Shown: positions 16,883 to 25,590, counted from the first letter of the stretch. The stretch is DNA of 30,385 nt from Rhodospirillaceae bacterium (GCA_018663165.1 JABJES010000259.1:1-30385); one strand, 5' to 3'. A program made the numbers and translations. Notes: a model not told the origin generated them from the letters alone.

Positions 16883-19389
16883 AACCTGCTCTTCTGAACA
16901 GAAAACAGGTCATGCAGTCGCTTCAGTCTGTGATGGATCCATCTGACAAGCTTCTGGTTGTTCATTCCTCGCTTGTTCATTTAGGCTGTGATCCATCGAC
17001 GGCGAAATGGGCCCTGCTGTCTCCGCTTAAAGAATTGTCAGCGCGAGGCGTCACCATAGCAGTGCCGACATTTACATTCGGTTTTTGCCGGGGGCAAGGC
17101 CACGACAGCCGGCGATCTCCTTCCGAGTCAGGCGTATTGGGAGAATGGGTTCTGGGCCTTGATGGGGCGTGTAGAACGGCGCATCCGATCTATTCATTCG
17201 CTGTGATCGGGCCACAGTCCGAGAAAATAGTGGCTTGTGCGAACAGCACCACATTTGGAAAGAATTCAGTTTTTGCTTTTTTTGAGAAAGCTGCCGCGCG
17301 GTTAATCGTCGTAGGCACAGACTGGGAGCACTGCACGCAATTTCACCGGTATGAGGAAGAGGCTAAGGTTCCATACCGCTTCTACAAGACGTTCATGGGG
17401 CAGGTGGTCGACAAATCTGGATCGAAGAAAACACGGGCAAAAATGTTCGTCCGTGATCTTAACCTCGATGGGGAGAATGATTTTTCTTCTGCAGTTAAAG
17501 TATTGCGTGAAAGAGGAGAGATACTTTCCGTCCATCTGGGGCATGGAAGGATGGAATCGGTAAAGTGCCAGGCCCTGGCAAAGGTCAGCAGGTCGCTTCT
17601 CGACAAGGACCCGTTTGTTTTTGTTCGCAGGGGACAACAGGTGAGTCTTGCGTTGAAGCAGAAAGCCGCACGCCAGAAAAACAGCCCCTTGCGGCTGGCC
17701 GTCCTGGGGATGCGCAATGTAAGCTTTATGGCTGATGCCATCGCCGATGCCGTTGGCGATTGCATCAGGGACCGGGCTGTTGACATTTACACGCCAGACT
17801 ATGGCCAGTTGTGGCAGGACTTGCTGGACCCACGTTCGCGCCTTCATAAGCCGTCACCCGATATAGCCTTCTTTGTTGACCGTATAGAAGACGTTCTTGG
17901 CGTCGGTTGTATAGAGGATGCGCTGGATCGGGAAAGTGCAGAGGGGCAAGTCAGGAATTATGCGGAGGCAATCTCCAAATTCTCGGTCGATGACAAAGGC
18001 GCTGTTATCGTAAATATGTTTTGCCGATTGCAGGCGTCGTCTCTTGGCCAGGCCGATACGAAGAAAAGTGGCGCTCTCGTGTTGCGGGCCAACCAAATTA
18101 TTCAAGATGTGCTGGGAAGCCGGGAGAACGTTTACCTGTTTGATACGGCTCAGGCAGCAGCAACCTACAGCGAAGGGCCTGTGGTTGATGAGAGATTATG
18201 GTATCTCGGCCGTTTTCCTTTTGGCCGTGGATTTTCCCGGCATCTCTCCGAACAATACGCGGGGATGGTGCTGGCGGTCTTGGGGCGCACTGCGCGCGTG
18301 CTTGTGGTAGATCTGGATAATACGCTTTGGGGGGGGATTCTGGGTGAAGACGGCATAGAGAATCTTCATCTGGGCGGAGATTATCCAGGGAATGCCTATC
18401 AGGATATGCAGCGGCTTCTCAAGCGGTTATCCGAGCGCGGCATCGCTATCGCCATCTGCAGCAAGAATGATGAAAGCCATGTTCAAAAAGCAATGAATAG
18501 CCTTGAGAACATGGAATTCACCCTTAAGGATGCGGTTTCCCACCGCATCAATTGGGTGCCGAAATGGCAGAATGTCGAGAGCATTGCGGCTGAGCTGAAT
18601 CTGGGTCTGGAGAGTTTTGCTTTTGTCGATGACAATCCGGTAGAGCGTGAGCACATTCGCCAGCAGCTTCCCGAAGTAAAGGTGATCGACCTTCCTGATG
18701 ATCCGGCGCTTTTTGCTAAAACGATAATGGAAAGCCCTTACCTGGGCTGTCTATCCTTGACCGCCGAGGACAAGAAGCGGGCGAAGAGTTATCGTCGCCG
18801 GCGTGAAATCGAAAATCTTCGGGGAAAGGTTGAAAGCCTCGATGAGTTTTATGCTTCCCTTGATGCCAAGGTGCATATCTTCCCTCTGAACGAGAAAAAC
18901 ATGGCCCGGGCCGTTCAGCTAATGGCAAAAACCAATCAGTTCAACGCAACAACCCGGCGATATGGCAGCGCCGAGCTTGTGTCTCTGGCGGAGCCCAAGA
19001 GGGGGGGCGTTTTTGTAATTGGCCTGGAAGACCGGTTCATGGAGATGGAGAATATCGGCGTTGCGACAATAAGGTTCAACGCGTCCTCTCCGGAAGTGGC
19101 GGAAATAGACAGTTTTCTGCTCTCTTGCCGGGTTCTGGGCCGCGGCGTTGAAACCGCTGTTCTGCACTGGCTTTCGCGATACGCTTTGTCCCAGGGAATG
19201 AAGAGTCTTTGGGGTAGAGTTATCCCGACGGAACGAAATGAGCCGGTACGTGGACTGTATTCCGGCCATGGATTTACCAAGGGAAGAAAGAAAGGCGAAT
19301 GGCAACAAAATCTTTTAGGGGCCCTTAAGCCTCCGCCTTCTTGGGTTAAACTCATTGATCATGTTGAGAAAGGGGGGCCGAATGCGTAA
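16879..19389 (+). CDS. Fusion of AAC(3)-type N-acyltransferase and FkbH-like glyceryl-ACP synthase
   Basis: 836 residues from TTG 16879. Residues ~1-260 match the aminoglycoside 3-N-acetyltransferase family: LLVVHSSLVHLG, VPTFTF, SGVLGEWVL and RTAHPIYSFAVIG with the family His (H102). Residues ~270-836 are FkbH-like: an N-terminal SGNH-like region, the HAD motif DLDNTLWGG (478-486), CSKND, FVDDNPVERE, and KTNQFNATTRRY in the C-terminal part. FkbH enzymes take glycerate from 1,3-bisphosphoglycerate, dephosphorylate it and load it on a carrier protein. The expected DRFGDxG motif reads DRFMEMENIG. Joined to an acyltransferase and followed by an ACP-bearing gene, the protein probably makes a glyceryl thioester and moves it to a sugar amine. 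The acceptor is inferred. Confidence 0.87.
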   Translation: MKPALLNRKQVMQSLQSVMDPSDKLLVVHSSLVHLGCDPSTAKWALLSPLKELSARGVTIAVPTFTFGFCRGQGHDSRRSPSESGVLGEWVLGLDGACRTAHPIYSFAVIGPQSEKIVACANSTTFGKNSVFAFFEKAAARLIVVGTDWEHCTQFHRYEEEAKVPYRFYKTFMGQVVDKSGSKKTRAKMFVRDLNLDGENDFSSAVKVLRERGEILSVHLGHGRMESVKCQALAKVSRSLLDKDPFVFVRRGQQVSLALKQKAARQKNSPLRLAVLGMRNVSFMADAIADAVGDCIRDRAVDIYTPDYGQLWQDLLDPRSRLHKPSPDIAFFVDRIEDVLGVGCIEDALDRESAEGQVRNYAEAISKFSVDDKGAVIVNMFCRLQASSLGQADTKKSGALVLRANQIIQDVLGSRENVYLFDTAQAAATYSEGPVVDERLWYLGRFPFGRGFSRHLSEQYAGMVLAVLGRTARVLVVDLDNTLWGGILGEDGIENLHLGGDYPGNAYQDMQRLLKRLSERGIAIAICSKNDESHVQKAMNSLENMEFTLKDAVSHRINWVPKWQNVESIAAELNLGLESFAFVDDNPVEREHIRQQLPEVKVIDLPDDPALFAKTIMESPYLGCLSLTAEDKKRAKSYRRRREIENLRGKVESLDEFYASLDAKVHIFPLNEKNMARAVQLMAKTNQFNATTRRYGSAELVSLAEPKRGGVFVIGLEDRFMEMENIGVATIRFNASSPEVAEIDSFLLSCRVLGRGVETAVLHWLSRYALSQGMKSLWGRVIPTERNEPVRGLYSGHGFTKGRKKGEWQQNLLGALKPPPSWVKLIDHVEKGGPNA

Positions 19390-20872
19390 TCGAGACCTAA
19401 AGTTGGAAGATTTTTCCGTTGGAGACTATGTGGTCTTCAGGAGAAAATTCAGTCGTGCCGATTATATGGCCTTTGCGAAATTAAGCGGTGACTGGAATCC
19501 GCTTCACTCTAGCCTGAAACATGCGCGGCAAACGGAATTCAGTGAACCGATTGTTCCAGTGCATCTGGCGGCGGCGCCTTTGTCGGCAATCGCCGGGATG
19601 GTGTTGCCTGGTCGACGGGCCCTATATCTGGGGTCCAACCTGCGGGCAATTAACCCAATAAAATTTGACCAAGAAATTACCTATTCGGCAAAAGTAGTGG
19701 CGAGAGGTGAGCTTGCAAATGTTCTAACATTGAGGGTACTCGCCTTTGATAAGGAAACGGTTTTTCTTGAGGCGGATATCAGGGTGGCGATTCGTGACCA
19801 TGTTCCGCCGCCGGACAAGACCGAAAAACCTGCCCCCTGGAAGATAAAGAACAGCAAGGATAACCGTTGGGCACTTGTGACCGGCGCAAGCGGTGAGATT
19901 GGTCGGGCGGTATCTAAAAGACTTGCTCAAAATGGCTGGAATCTAATTCTGAATTATTGTTCGGACAGAGCCTCGGCGGAAGAATTGGCAAAGCAGTGCA
20001 GAATTGACGGCGTTGAGGCCAAGCCGGTCAAGGCTGATCTTGCCTCAAGCAGGGGCCTAAGAAAGCTGGTTGATCTGGTCAATGAAAACGGAGAAGTAAC
20101 CTGTCTTGTCCATGCCGCCAGCCCGCCGGTGGAATCACCCATGGACGCGCTTATGGCTGTCAATTATCAAGCGATCGAAGCCTTGGGAAATGCGCTTTTG
20201 CACGGAATGCTTTGTCGGCAGGAAGGAATTGTAACTTTGATCGGATCTTCTGCCCTACAAGTTGGTTCGGCAAAATGGGCGAATTATATTGCCGCTAAGG
20301 CCGCTGCAGTAAGTTATATGGAAGGCTTGCGTCGACATTATGGTTCTTATGGGGTGCGCCCGCTAACGGTGGCGCCAGGCTTTGTGGCGACATCCTTTTC
20401 GCAAGACTACCGGGCCGAGGATATGTCCGTCCTGGAGCCAGAGGAAGTTTCCGACCTTTTGGTTTCTGAAATAATCGATGGGAATGACTCTTCTAAAGAA
20501 GGGTATATCTGGCTGGAGTCCTCCGGTGTAAAGCGAGGGAGCTATGGCTTTTATGCTGACGGCGGGCCGGCGCGTAAGAAGCTGGAGAATGAGCCCGTTC
20601 ACCGGTCTGGGCAGCTTCTGGAACAAAGACATTCAGATGGGGAAGACCTTGCAAGCCTGGTCAAAAACTTCTTCAAGCTGCCGCCCCAGACGAATATTGA
20701 GCATGCCGGACTGGATATCACGCCCGGCTGGGACTCGCTTCGCCATATCGAGTTAATGCTCTACATTGAAGAACATCTGGGGATCCATTTAAAATCTGGA
20801 GATATCGAGAGCACAACGACTTTTCAAAATTTATCCAGCCTCATCAGTTCGCGGATATCCGGTGAAGACTAA
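19382..20872 (+). CDS. Three-domain MaoC dehydratase - SDR reductase - acyl carrier protein
   Basis: 496 residues from ATG 19382, which has AGGGGGG four bases upstream and overlaps the preceding gene by 8 bases; ATGs at 19355 and 19361 are also in frame. Residues ~8-140 are a MaoC-type hot-dog domain with SGDWNPLH (catalytic-type Asp37, His42). Residues ~160-395 are an SDR reductase: TGASGEIG (167-174), SS (289-290), Tyr302-x3-Lys306. The last ~75 residues are an acyl carrier protein with GWDSLRHIEL, where Ser452 would take phosphopantetheine. The domains suggest reduction/oxidation and dehydration of a thioester held on its own carrier. No ketosynthase is nearby, so chain extension is not supported; the likely substrate is the glyceryl group loaded by the upstream FkbH domain. 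Confidence 0.88.
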   Translation: MRNRDLKLEDFSVGDYVVFRRKFSRADYMAFAKLSGDWNPLHSSLKHARQTEFSEPIVPVHLAAAPLSAIAGMVLPGRRALYLGSNLRAINPIKFDQEITYSAKVVARGELANVLTLRVLAFDKETVFLEADIRVAIRDHVPPPDKTEKPAPWKIKNSKDNRWALVTGASGEIGRAVSKRLAQNGWNLILNYCSDRASAEELAKQCRIDGVEAKPVKADLASSRGLRKLVDLVNENGEVTCLVHAASPPVESPMDALMAVNYQAIEALGNALLHGMLCRQEGIVTLIGSSALQVGSAKWANYIAAKAAAVSYMEGLRRHYGSYGVRPLTVAPGFVATSFSQDYRAEDMSVLEPEEVSDLLVSEIIDGNDSSKEGYIWLESSGVKRGSYGFYADGGPARKKLENEPVHRSGQLLEQRHSDGEDLASLVKNFFKLPPQTNIEHAGLDITPGWDSLRHIELMLYIEEHLGIHLKSGDIESTTTFQNLSSLISSRISGED

Positions 20873-20886
20873 TTTTTTTCTAGACC

Positions 20887-22023
20887 ATGACTAATACCCC
20901 CCGCCGGGTTCTGATGTTCCTGCCCGACCTCGATGGTGGTGGAGCGCAGCGGACGTTCGTCAATCTCGCCGGTGCTTTGCCCGAAGACAGGGTTTCGCCG
21001 ACTTTGGTTGCCGCCCGCGCCGATGGTCCGGCGAGAACCTGGCTTTCTGCTCAGGTGCCGTTGATTGATCTCGGTGTCCGCCGGGTGCGCTACGCCATTC
21101 TTCCCCTGCGGCGGCTGATCCACGACGCCCGTCCAGATGTGGTCTTTGCCACCATGGCCGATGCTAATGTCATCGCCGCGCTTGCCTCTTTTTCTCAGAC
21201 GCACCGCCCAAAGATTATTCTGCGGGAGACCAACAGCCATCGTGAGCGCGACGATATCGGCTCCCTGCATCGTAAGTTAATCGGCCTGACCTATCGCCGA
21301 GCCGATGCAATTATCGCGCTTTCGGAAGGTGTGCGCCGCGAGTTGGTCGAGGATTACGAGCTTGAAGCCGCGCGCACAGTGACCATTCACAACCCGGTGG
21401 ATATCGAAGGATTGGCCGCCACAGTTGAAAGCTGTCGCCGTGAGCCCGCGCCACTGGAGGGCGAAGGCCGGATAATCCTCGCCATGGGCCGTCTTCATCG
21501 GCAAAAGGGATTCGATATTCTGATCGAGGCCTTTGCCGCGCTTGCCGATTCCTCAATACGCCTGGTGATTCTCGGCGAAGGGGAAGAACGGGCGGCATTG
21601 AGGGCTCAGGCTAAAAATCTCGGCGTTGAGGCGCGGGTGCATCTGCCGGGATTCGATGCCCGGCCCGAGCGCTGGCTTGCCCATACGGATCTTTTCGTTC
21701 TTTCTTCGCGCTGGGAAGGCTTTGGTCATGTATTGGCCGAGGCGATGGCAGCGGGGGTTCCTGTCATTGCTGCCCGCGCCCCCCATGGCCCAGAAGAAAT
21801 TATTGAGGATGGCAAGACCGGCCTCCTGGTGCCGGTCGCCGATCCGGTCGCTCTCACTCAGGCGATGGCTCGTCTGCTCGATGACCGGGACTGGGCGTGC
21901 CGTCTGGCGGCGCAGGCAAGGATTGCCGTCGAGCGTTTCTCCTTGCCGGTGATCGCCGATCAATACGCCGAACAGATCGAACGAGTGGCGCGTTTGCGGG
22001 ACGCTGCCGGGGGACATCAATAA
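20887..22023 (+). CDS. Glycosyltransferase family 4
   Basis: 378 residues. Typical family 4 landmarks: LPDLDGGGAQRTFVNLA near the N-terminus (acceptor side), MGRLHRQKGFDILIEAF (donor binding), and SRWEGFGHVLAEAMAAGVPV, which contains the E-x7-E pair. It begins 14 bases after the carrier-protein gene but is visibly richer in G+C with different codon preference, so it probably has another origin from the genes before it. It ends directly at the next start (TAA then ATG), forming a two-gene unit with the asparagine synthase. No membrane segments. Donor and acceptor unknown. Confidence 0.92.
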   Translation: MTNTPRRVLMFLPDLDGGGAQRTFVNLAGALPEDRVSPTLVAARADGPARTWLSAQVPLIDLGVRRVRYAILPLRRLIHDARPDVVFATMADANVIAALASFSQTHRPKIILRETNSHRERDDIGSLHRKLIGLTYRRADAIIALSEGVRRELVEDYELEAARTVTIHNPVDIEGLAATVESCRREPAPLEGEGRIILAMGRLHRQKGFDILIEAFAALADSSIRLVILGEGEERAALRAQAKNLGVEARVHLPGFDARPERWLAHTDLFVLSSRWEGFGHVLAEAMAAGVPVIAARAPHGPEEIIEDGKTGLLVPVADPVALTQAMARLLDDRDWACRLAAQARIAVERFSLPVIADQYAEQIERVARLRDAAGGHQ

Positions 22024-23841
22024 ATGTGCGGATTTGCAGCTCTTTTTGAGCCGGGGCGGAATTTTGAGCCCGCCCTGCTCGATGCCATGGAAAATGATCT
22101 TTTCCATCGCGGGCCGGATTCTGGTGGCCGTGCCCAAGCGTCGGGCTGGGGGCTGATCTTTCGCCGCCTCGCCATCCTTGATCCGGGTGCTGGCGCCGAT
22201 CAGCCGATGAATGACAGGCAAGGCCGTTGCACCCTGGTCTTCAATGGCGAGATATATAATTACAAAACTCTGCGGGCGGAGCTGGAAGGTCGAGGCGCTT
22301 CCTTCCGCACGAACGGCGATACGGAGGTTTTGCTCGAAGGCTATCGTCAGTGGGGCGAGGGATTTTTTGATCGCTTAGAGGGCATGTATGCCCTGGCTCT
22401 GGTCGATCGTGATCGCGGTGTTGCCCTTGTCGCCCGTGACCCTCTCGGTATAAAGCCGCTCTATATGCTGAAAGACGGTGACCGGGTGGCCTTTGCCAGC
22501 GAGATGCGGCCCCTCTATCGCCTTTCCCCGCCCAGGGTTGACGAGGCAGCGCTTGCCGAGCTCATCCCCTTTGGCTGGGCGGCGGGAAGCCTAAGCAACA
22601 TCAAGGGAATTGAGCGCCTTCCCGGCGGCACATTGGTCAGCGTCCCCTTGGATGGCGGGGCGATAAAGAGGCGCCGTTTCTGCGACCCTCTCGATACCCT
22701 TGAGCCTAATGAAAATTTGAGTGCCGAGGATGCGGAAGCGCAGATATGCGATGCCCTGGCAAAATCCGTAAGCGCCCATCTGGCAAGTGATGTCGGTTAT
22801 ACGGTCCAGCTCTCCGGTGGCGTCGATTCGAGCCTTGTTACCGCCATGGCGGCTCCGGCAACCCAAGGCAAGCTCACCTCGTTTTCGGTCGGGCTTGGGG
22901 GCCATGCCTATGACGAGACGCCCTATCAGAAGATGGTGATCGAGCGTTATGGTCTCGATCATCATGAAATGCAAATCACCGGAAGCGCCTATGCCGAGGC
23001 CCTGCCTCGGGCGGTGCGCCACATGGAAGGCCCGGTGCCCCATGGGGGCTGCGTTACCCTGATGCTGCTCTGCGATCGCATCGCCAAGACGTCAAAGGTG
23101 GTGCTGACCGGTGAGGGGGCCGATGAGATGTTTGGCGGCTATCTGCGTTATGGCCGCTGGCGTAAGACCATGTGGCAGGAACGCCTCTCCCGGGTCCTGC
23201 CGACGGGCTTAATGCCCGATACGTGGCCCTTTGCGGGGATGCGCCGCATCGGTGGGCGGGACGCCGCCGTTTACGAATCCGTCTATCACGATTTCAAATC
23301 TGTGCAGAGCGTCTTTCCCGGTCTGATCCCCGGAAGTGGTGCACGGGAGGCGGCCAGCCGCCGTTTTAAAGATTTCCGCGACCGGCTTTTTGCTGTCGAT
23401 CAAAGCGCTTATCTGGAATCCCTGCTGATGCGTCAGGACAAGATGAGCATGGCGGCGTCGGTCGAGGCTCGGGTGCCATTCGTTCATCTGCCGCTTTTGC
23501 GGGCGGTCAACGCCCTGCCGCGAGATATCCGCGCACCGGGCGGGGTGACCAAGCCGTTGCTGAAAAAGATTGCCGGCGACTATCTCTCCTCCGACCTCAT
23601 TCATCGGCGCAAGATCGGTTTGTGGCTGCCTTATCATGAGTGGTTGGCCGATGAAAAGGGCACCGGGCGCTACCTGGAAGCGCTTACGGGGAGTGATTCT
23701 CGGCTCGGCCAATATGCCGATCGTCAAAAGCTGGGCGATCTGGTTGCGGCCATGCGGGCTGGTAATCGTGGGGGAGGGCTGGTTCTCGAACGTCTCATCG
23801 GCACGGAATTGTGGCTGAGGAGCCTAAAAACAGCCGCCTGA
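22024..23841 (+). CDS. asnB: Asparagine synthase (glutamine-hydrolysing), AsnB family
   Basis: 605 residues starting MCGFAALF, so the Cys2 nucleophile of the class II glutaminase is present. RGPDSGG (29-35) and FNGEIYNY (73-80) complete that domain, and the synthetase domain has SGGVDSS at 264-270 and GEGADEMFGGY. It is the third AsnB-type protein in the window and the second complete one. It shares the G+C-rich composition of the preceding glycosyltransferase and of the genes after 27777. It likely amidates a carboxyl group of the glycan or precursor, though ordinary asparagine synthesis cannot be excluded. It converges with the FkbM gene on the other strand, 23 bases away. Confidence 0.93.
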   Translation: MCGFAALFEPGRNFEPALLDAMENDLFHRGPDSGGRAQASGWGLIFRRLAILDPGAGADQPMNDRQGRCTLVFNGEIYNYKTLRAELEGRGASFRTNGDTEVLLEGYRQWGEGFFDRLEGMYALALVDRDRGVALVARDPLGIKPLYMLKDGDRVAFASEMRPLYRLSPPRVDEAALAELIPFGWAAGSLSNIKGIERLPGGTLVSVPLDGGAIKRRRFCDPLDTLEPNENLSAEDAEAQICDALAKSVSAHLASDVGYTVQLSGGVDSSLVTAMAAPATQGKLTSFSVGLGGHAYDETPYQKMVIERYGLDHHEMQITGSAYAEALPRAVRHMEGPVPHGGCVTLMLLCDRIAKTSKVVLTGEGADEMFGGYLRYGRWRKTMWQERLSRVLPTGLMPDTWPFAGMRRIGGRDAAVYESVYHDFKSVQSVFPGLIPGSGAREAASRRFKDFRDRLFAVDQSAYLESLLMRQDKMSMAASVEARVPFVHLPLLRAVNALPRDIRAPGGVTKPLLKKIAGDYLSSDLIHRRKIGLWLPYHEWLADEKGTGRYLEALTGSDSRLGQYADRQKLGDLVAAMRAGNRGGGLVLERLIGTELWLRSLKTAA

Positions 23842-23864
23842 TAATCGCTTGTCGGAAGGCGGAT

Positions 23865-24506
23865 TTATTTCTTTATTTTTTTCAGAACGAGATCGTGAGA
23901 GATCATGAACAGGGGGTTGTCCATTTCATTTATGAGCTCATCAAAATCCTGTTCGTCAATAGGAACAGCAGCCATTTGAATTTTATGTATGCCTAAGCCC
24001 ATTTTTTGGAACTGATGCAGGGTGTCTTTTCCTTTAAATCCGCTGTAATCCAGATGCGGCAGATATTCAGAGATGATTTCACAGTCTGTATTATGGCTTA
24101 GAATGCCTTCGGCCCCTTTGAGAACTTCAATTTCAAACCCGTCGGTGTCTATCTTTATCAGGGACACCTTTTTTGGACTTATTTCTTCTTCCCATAGGGA
24201 ATCAAGGGAAATGCAGGCGATTGCGTTCTCTTGTCCGGGCGAAGCGTAATTGTTGGAGACGATTTCCCGGCTGTTGTCGAAATCTACATAGCCATTTTTT
24301 GTGCCAACGGCTTTATTTATGCAAACAACATTCTTCAGCCCGTTGAGCGCGACGGTTCTTTGCAGGGCCGGAAAGGCAATCGGGTTAGGTTCGATTGCAT
24401 AGACAGTTCCGTCTGGCCCGACGAGATCGGACATTTCAATGACTTCATCTCCGTAGGATGCGCCGACATCAATGACGATAGAGCCTGGCTTGATCAAGCT
24501 TCGCAT
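23865..24506 (-). CDS. FkbM-family methyltransferase, main open part of a frameshifted gene
   Basis: 213 residues from ATG 24506. It carries the SAM motif VIDVGASYGDEV, AIEPNP, and the FkbM hallmark LIKIDTDGFEIEVLKGAE. FkbM-type enzymes O-methylate sugars or polyketides. The same frame stays open upstream to 24750 without any ATG, GTG or TTG start, and that upstream part (LYFRTEYVET, NFYPVMRSLI) reads as genuine FkbM N-terminal sequence, so the annotated ATG is probably internal. See the adjoining entry for the displaced N-terminus. It is A+T-rich compared with the genes at 22024 and 28381, consistent with later acquisition. Activity is doubtful if the frameshift is real. Confidence 0.85.
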   Translation of the reverse strand: MRSLIKPGSIVIDVGASYGDEVIEMSDLVGPDGTVYAIEPNPIAFPALQRTVALNGLKNVVCINKAVGTKNGYVDFDNSREIVSNNYASPGQENAIACISLDSLWEEEISPKKVSLIKIDTDGFEIEVLKGAEGILSHNTDCEIISEYLPHLDYSGFKGKDTLHQFQKMGLGIHKIQMAAVPIDEQDFDELINEMDNPLFMISHDLVLKKIKK

Positions 24507-24754
24507 AACGGGATAGAAGTTGTTTTTGTTAAATCTCTTGTGATCGGCGCCGTATAAAAGCTTGTCGGTTTCCTGGAGGGAAAGACAGACCGCTCGCCCA
24601 TCACTGCGCCTGGTTTCAACGTATTCCGTGCGAAAATACAGCTTGTGAAATTTTGCGATCAGGGGCTTTCTTTTTTCCAGGGAAGAAACGATGTGAGCCC
24701 CCGTAGAAGAAGCGTATAAACACGGAAAGAAAGTGACTTGGTTTTGTCAGGCAT
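24507..24754 (-). pseudogene. Displaced N-terminal part of the FkbM methyltransferase gene (frameshift)
   Basis: ATG 24754 opens a 31-codon frame (MPDKTKSLSF..., stop at 24659-24661). The FkbM frame reads through the same DNA from 24747 onward but has no start. Adding one A to the A6 run (24671-24676 on this strand) would join ...TSFLPWKK directly to RKPLIAKFHKLYF... and give a ~296-residue protein, a normal FkbM length. A real mutation, a sequencing or assembly error in the homopolymer, or slippage on the A run are all possible; the first two are likelier. Confidence 0.65.
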
Positions 24755-24876
24755 AAAATTACAAACCGATATTTAGAGAAATCTATATTGTGCTGGAGTA
24801 TAAATTAATGTGCTGTCTGGTGCGCATGTTTATTTTCGTAAATTTGTATAAATAAAAATCCTGGGGATAATTAAGA
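24755..24876. other. A+T-rich divergent intergenic region
   Basis: 122 bases between the divergent FkbM and TylF-like genes. It is very A+T-rich and holds two TATAAA boxes on the plus strand (24799-24804, 24847-24852), either of which could be a -10 element; no matching -35 is convincing. A GGGG ahead of the 24877 start may serve as a ribosome site. No small gene or clear hairpin was seen. Confidence 0.4.
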
Positions 24877-25590
24877 ATGAAATTTGAGGCGTCTGATAAA
24901 GTTTATTTGGATGAGCGCCGCCAGTTGTCCGAGAAATACGGACCTCGTGAGTTGTGGTCGGTTATTGATCACTGGCCTCTTTACGCCGGGATTGCAAACA
25001 TTGGCCGGTTCATGGCCATCGCCGATGCGTTCCGCTCGACTCTTGATGCGCCCGGCAACGTAGCGGAGTTTGGCTCCTGGCGAGGTGCTAATATTATGTT
25101 TCTCGCCAAGTTGTTGCATGTTTATGACCCCAATGGTTGCAAAACTGTGCATTGTTTCGAGAGCTTTGAAGGGTTGGAGAGTTTCACTGACGAAGATGGT
25201 TCTGCAGAATCGAGTAGAGGAACCTATCAGGGAAGCTATGAGGAGCTGGCCGATCTTATAAACCTGTATCGATTGCAGGATGATATTGTTATTCATAAAG
25301 GATTGATTCAGGAAACGCTGCCCCAGGTTCTAAGCAAAAAGTCTCCTCTCACTTTTTCCTTTATTTATTGCGATACGGACCTCTATGAACCGACCAAGGT
25401 AATTCTTGAGTTGATGCATAGCCGGCTTGCAACGGGTGGACTGTTTGCCTTTGATCAGTGGAACAACGAATCCTGGCCGGGAGAGGGTCTGGCGGTGAAC
25501 GAGTTCTTCGAGCAGTTTGGCGAGAGCTATGACATGCAGAGCGTGCGAAACGCGCGTCAGCCAACCTTGATCATGAAGAAAGTCAGATGA
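24877..25590 (+). CDS. TylF/MycF-family O-methyltransferase
   Basis: 237 residues. The SAM-binding motif is VAEFGSWRGAN (62-72), then CFESFEGLE where the family has its FDSFEGLP-like segment, and FIYCDTDLYEPTK, which carries the metal-binding Asp pair of macrocin-type methyltransferases. These enzymes are Mg-dependent and methylate sugar hydroxyls; in glycan clusters they are often the final modification step. It is a single plus-strand gene between two minus-strand genes and overlaps the radical SAM gene tail to tail by 8 bases. Substrate unknown, but a sugar of the same glycan is likely. Confidence 0.87.
   Translation: MKFEASDKVYLDERRQLSEKYGPRELWSVIDHWPLYAGIANIGRFMAIADAFRSTLDAPGNVAEFGSWRGANIMFLAKLLHVYDPNGCKTVHCFESFEGLESFTDEDGSAESSRGTYQGSYEELADLINLYRLQDDIVIHKGLIQETLPQVLSKKSPLTFSFIYCDTDLYEPTKVILELMHSRLATGGLFAFDQWNNESWPGEGLAVNEFFEQFGESYDMQSVRNARQPTLIMKKVR

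Noticed and set aside
21553..22221. 222-residue minus-strand open frame over the GT4/AsnB junction
   Set aside because: It overlaps two genes with intact catalytic motifs and has no motif of its own.
20887..23841. Possible exosortase/PEP-CTERM amidotransferase-glycosyltransferase pair
   Set aside because: AsnB and GT4 genes do occur in such systems, but no exosortase, PEP-CTERM protein or Wzx/Wzy-type gene is present in the window.
24671..24680. Programmed -1 frameshift in the FkbM gene
   Set aside because: The A AAA AAG heptamer exists on this strand, but the upstream reading frame is TGG AAA AAA GAA, which does not place it in the slippery phase; a mutation or sequence error is simpler.
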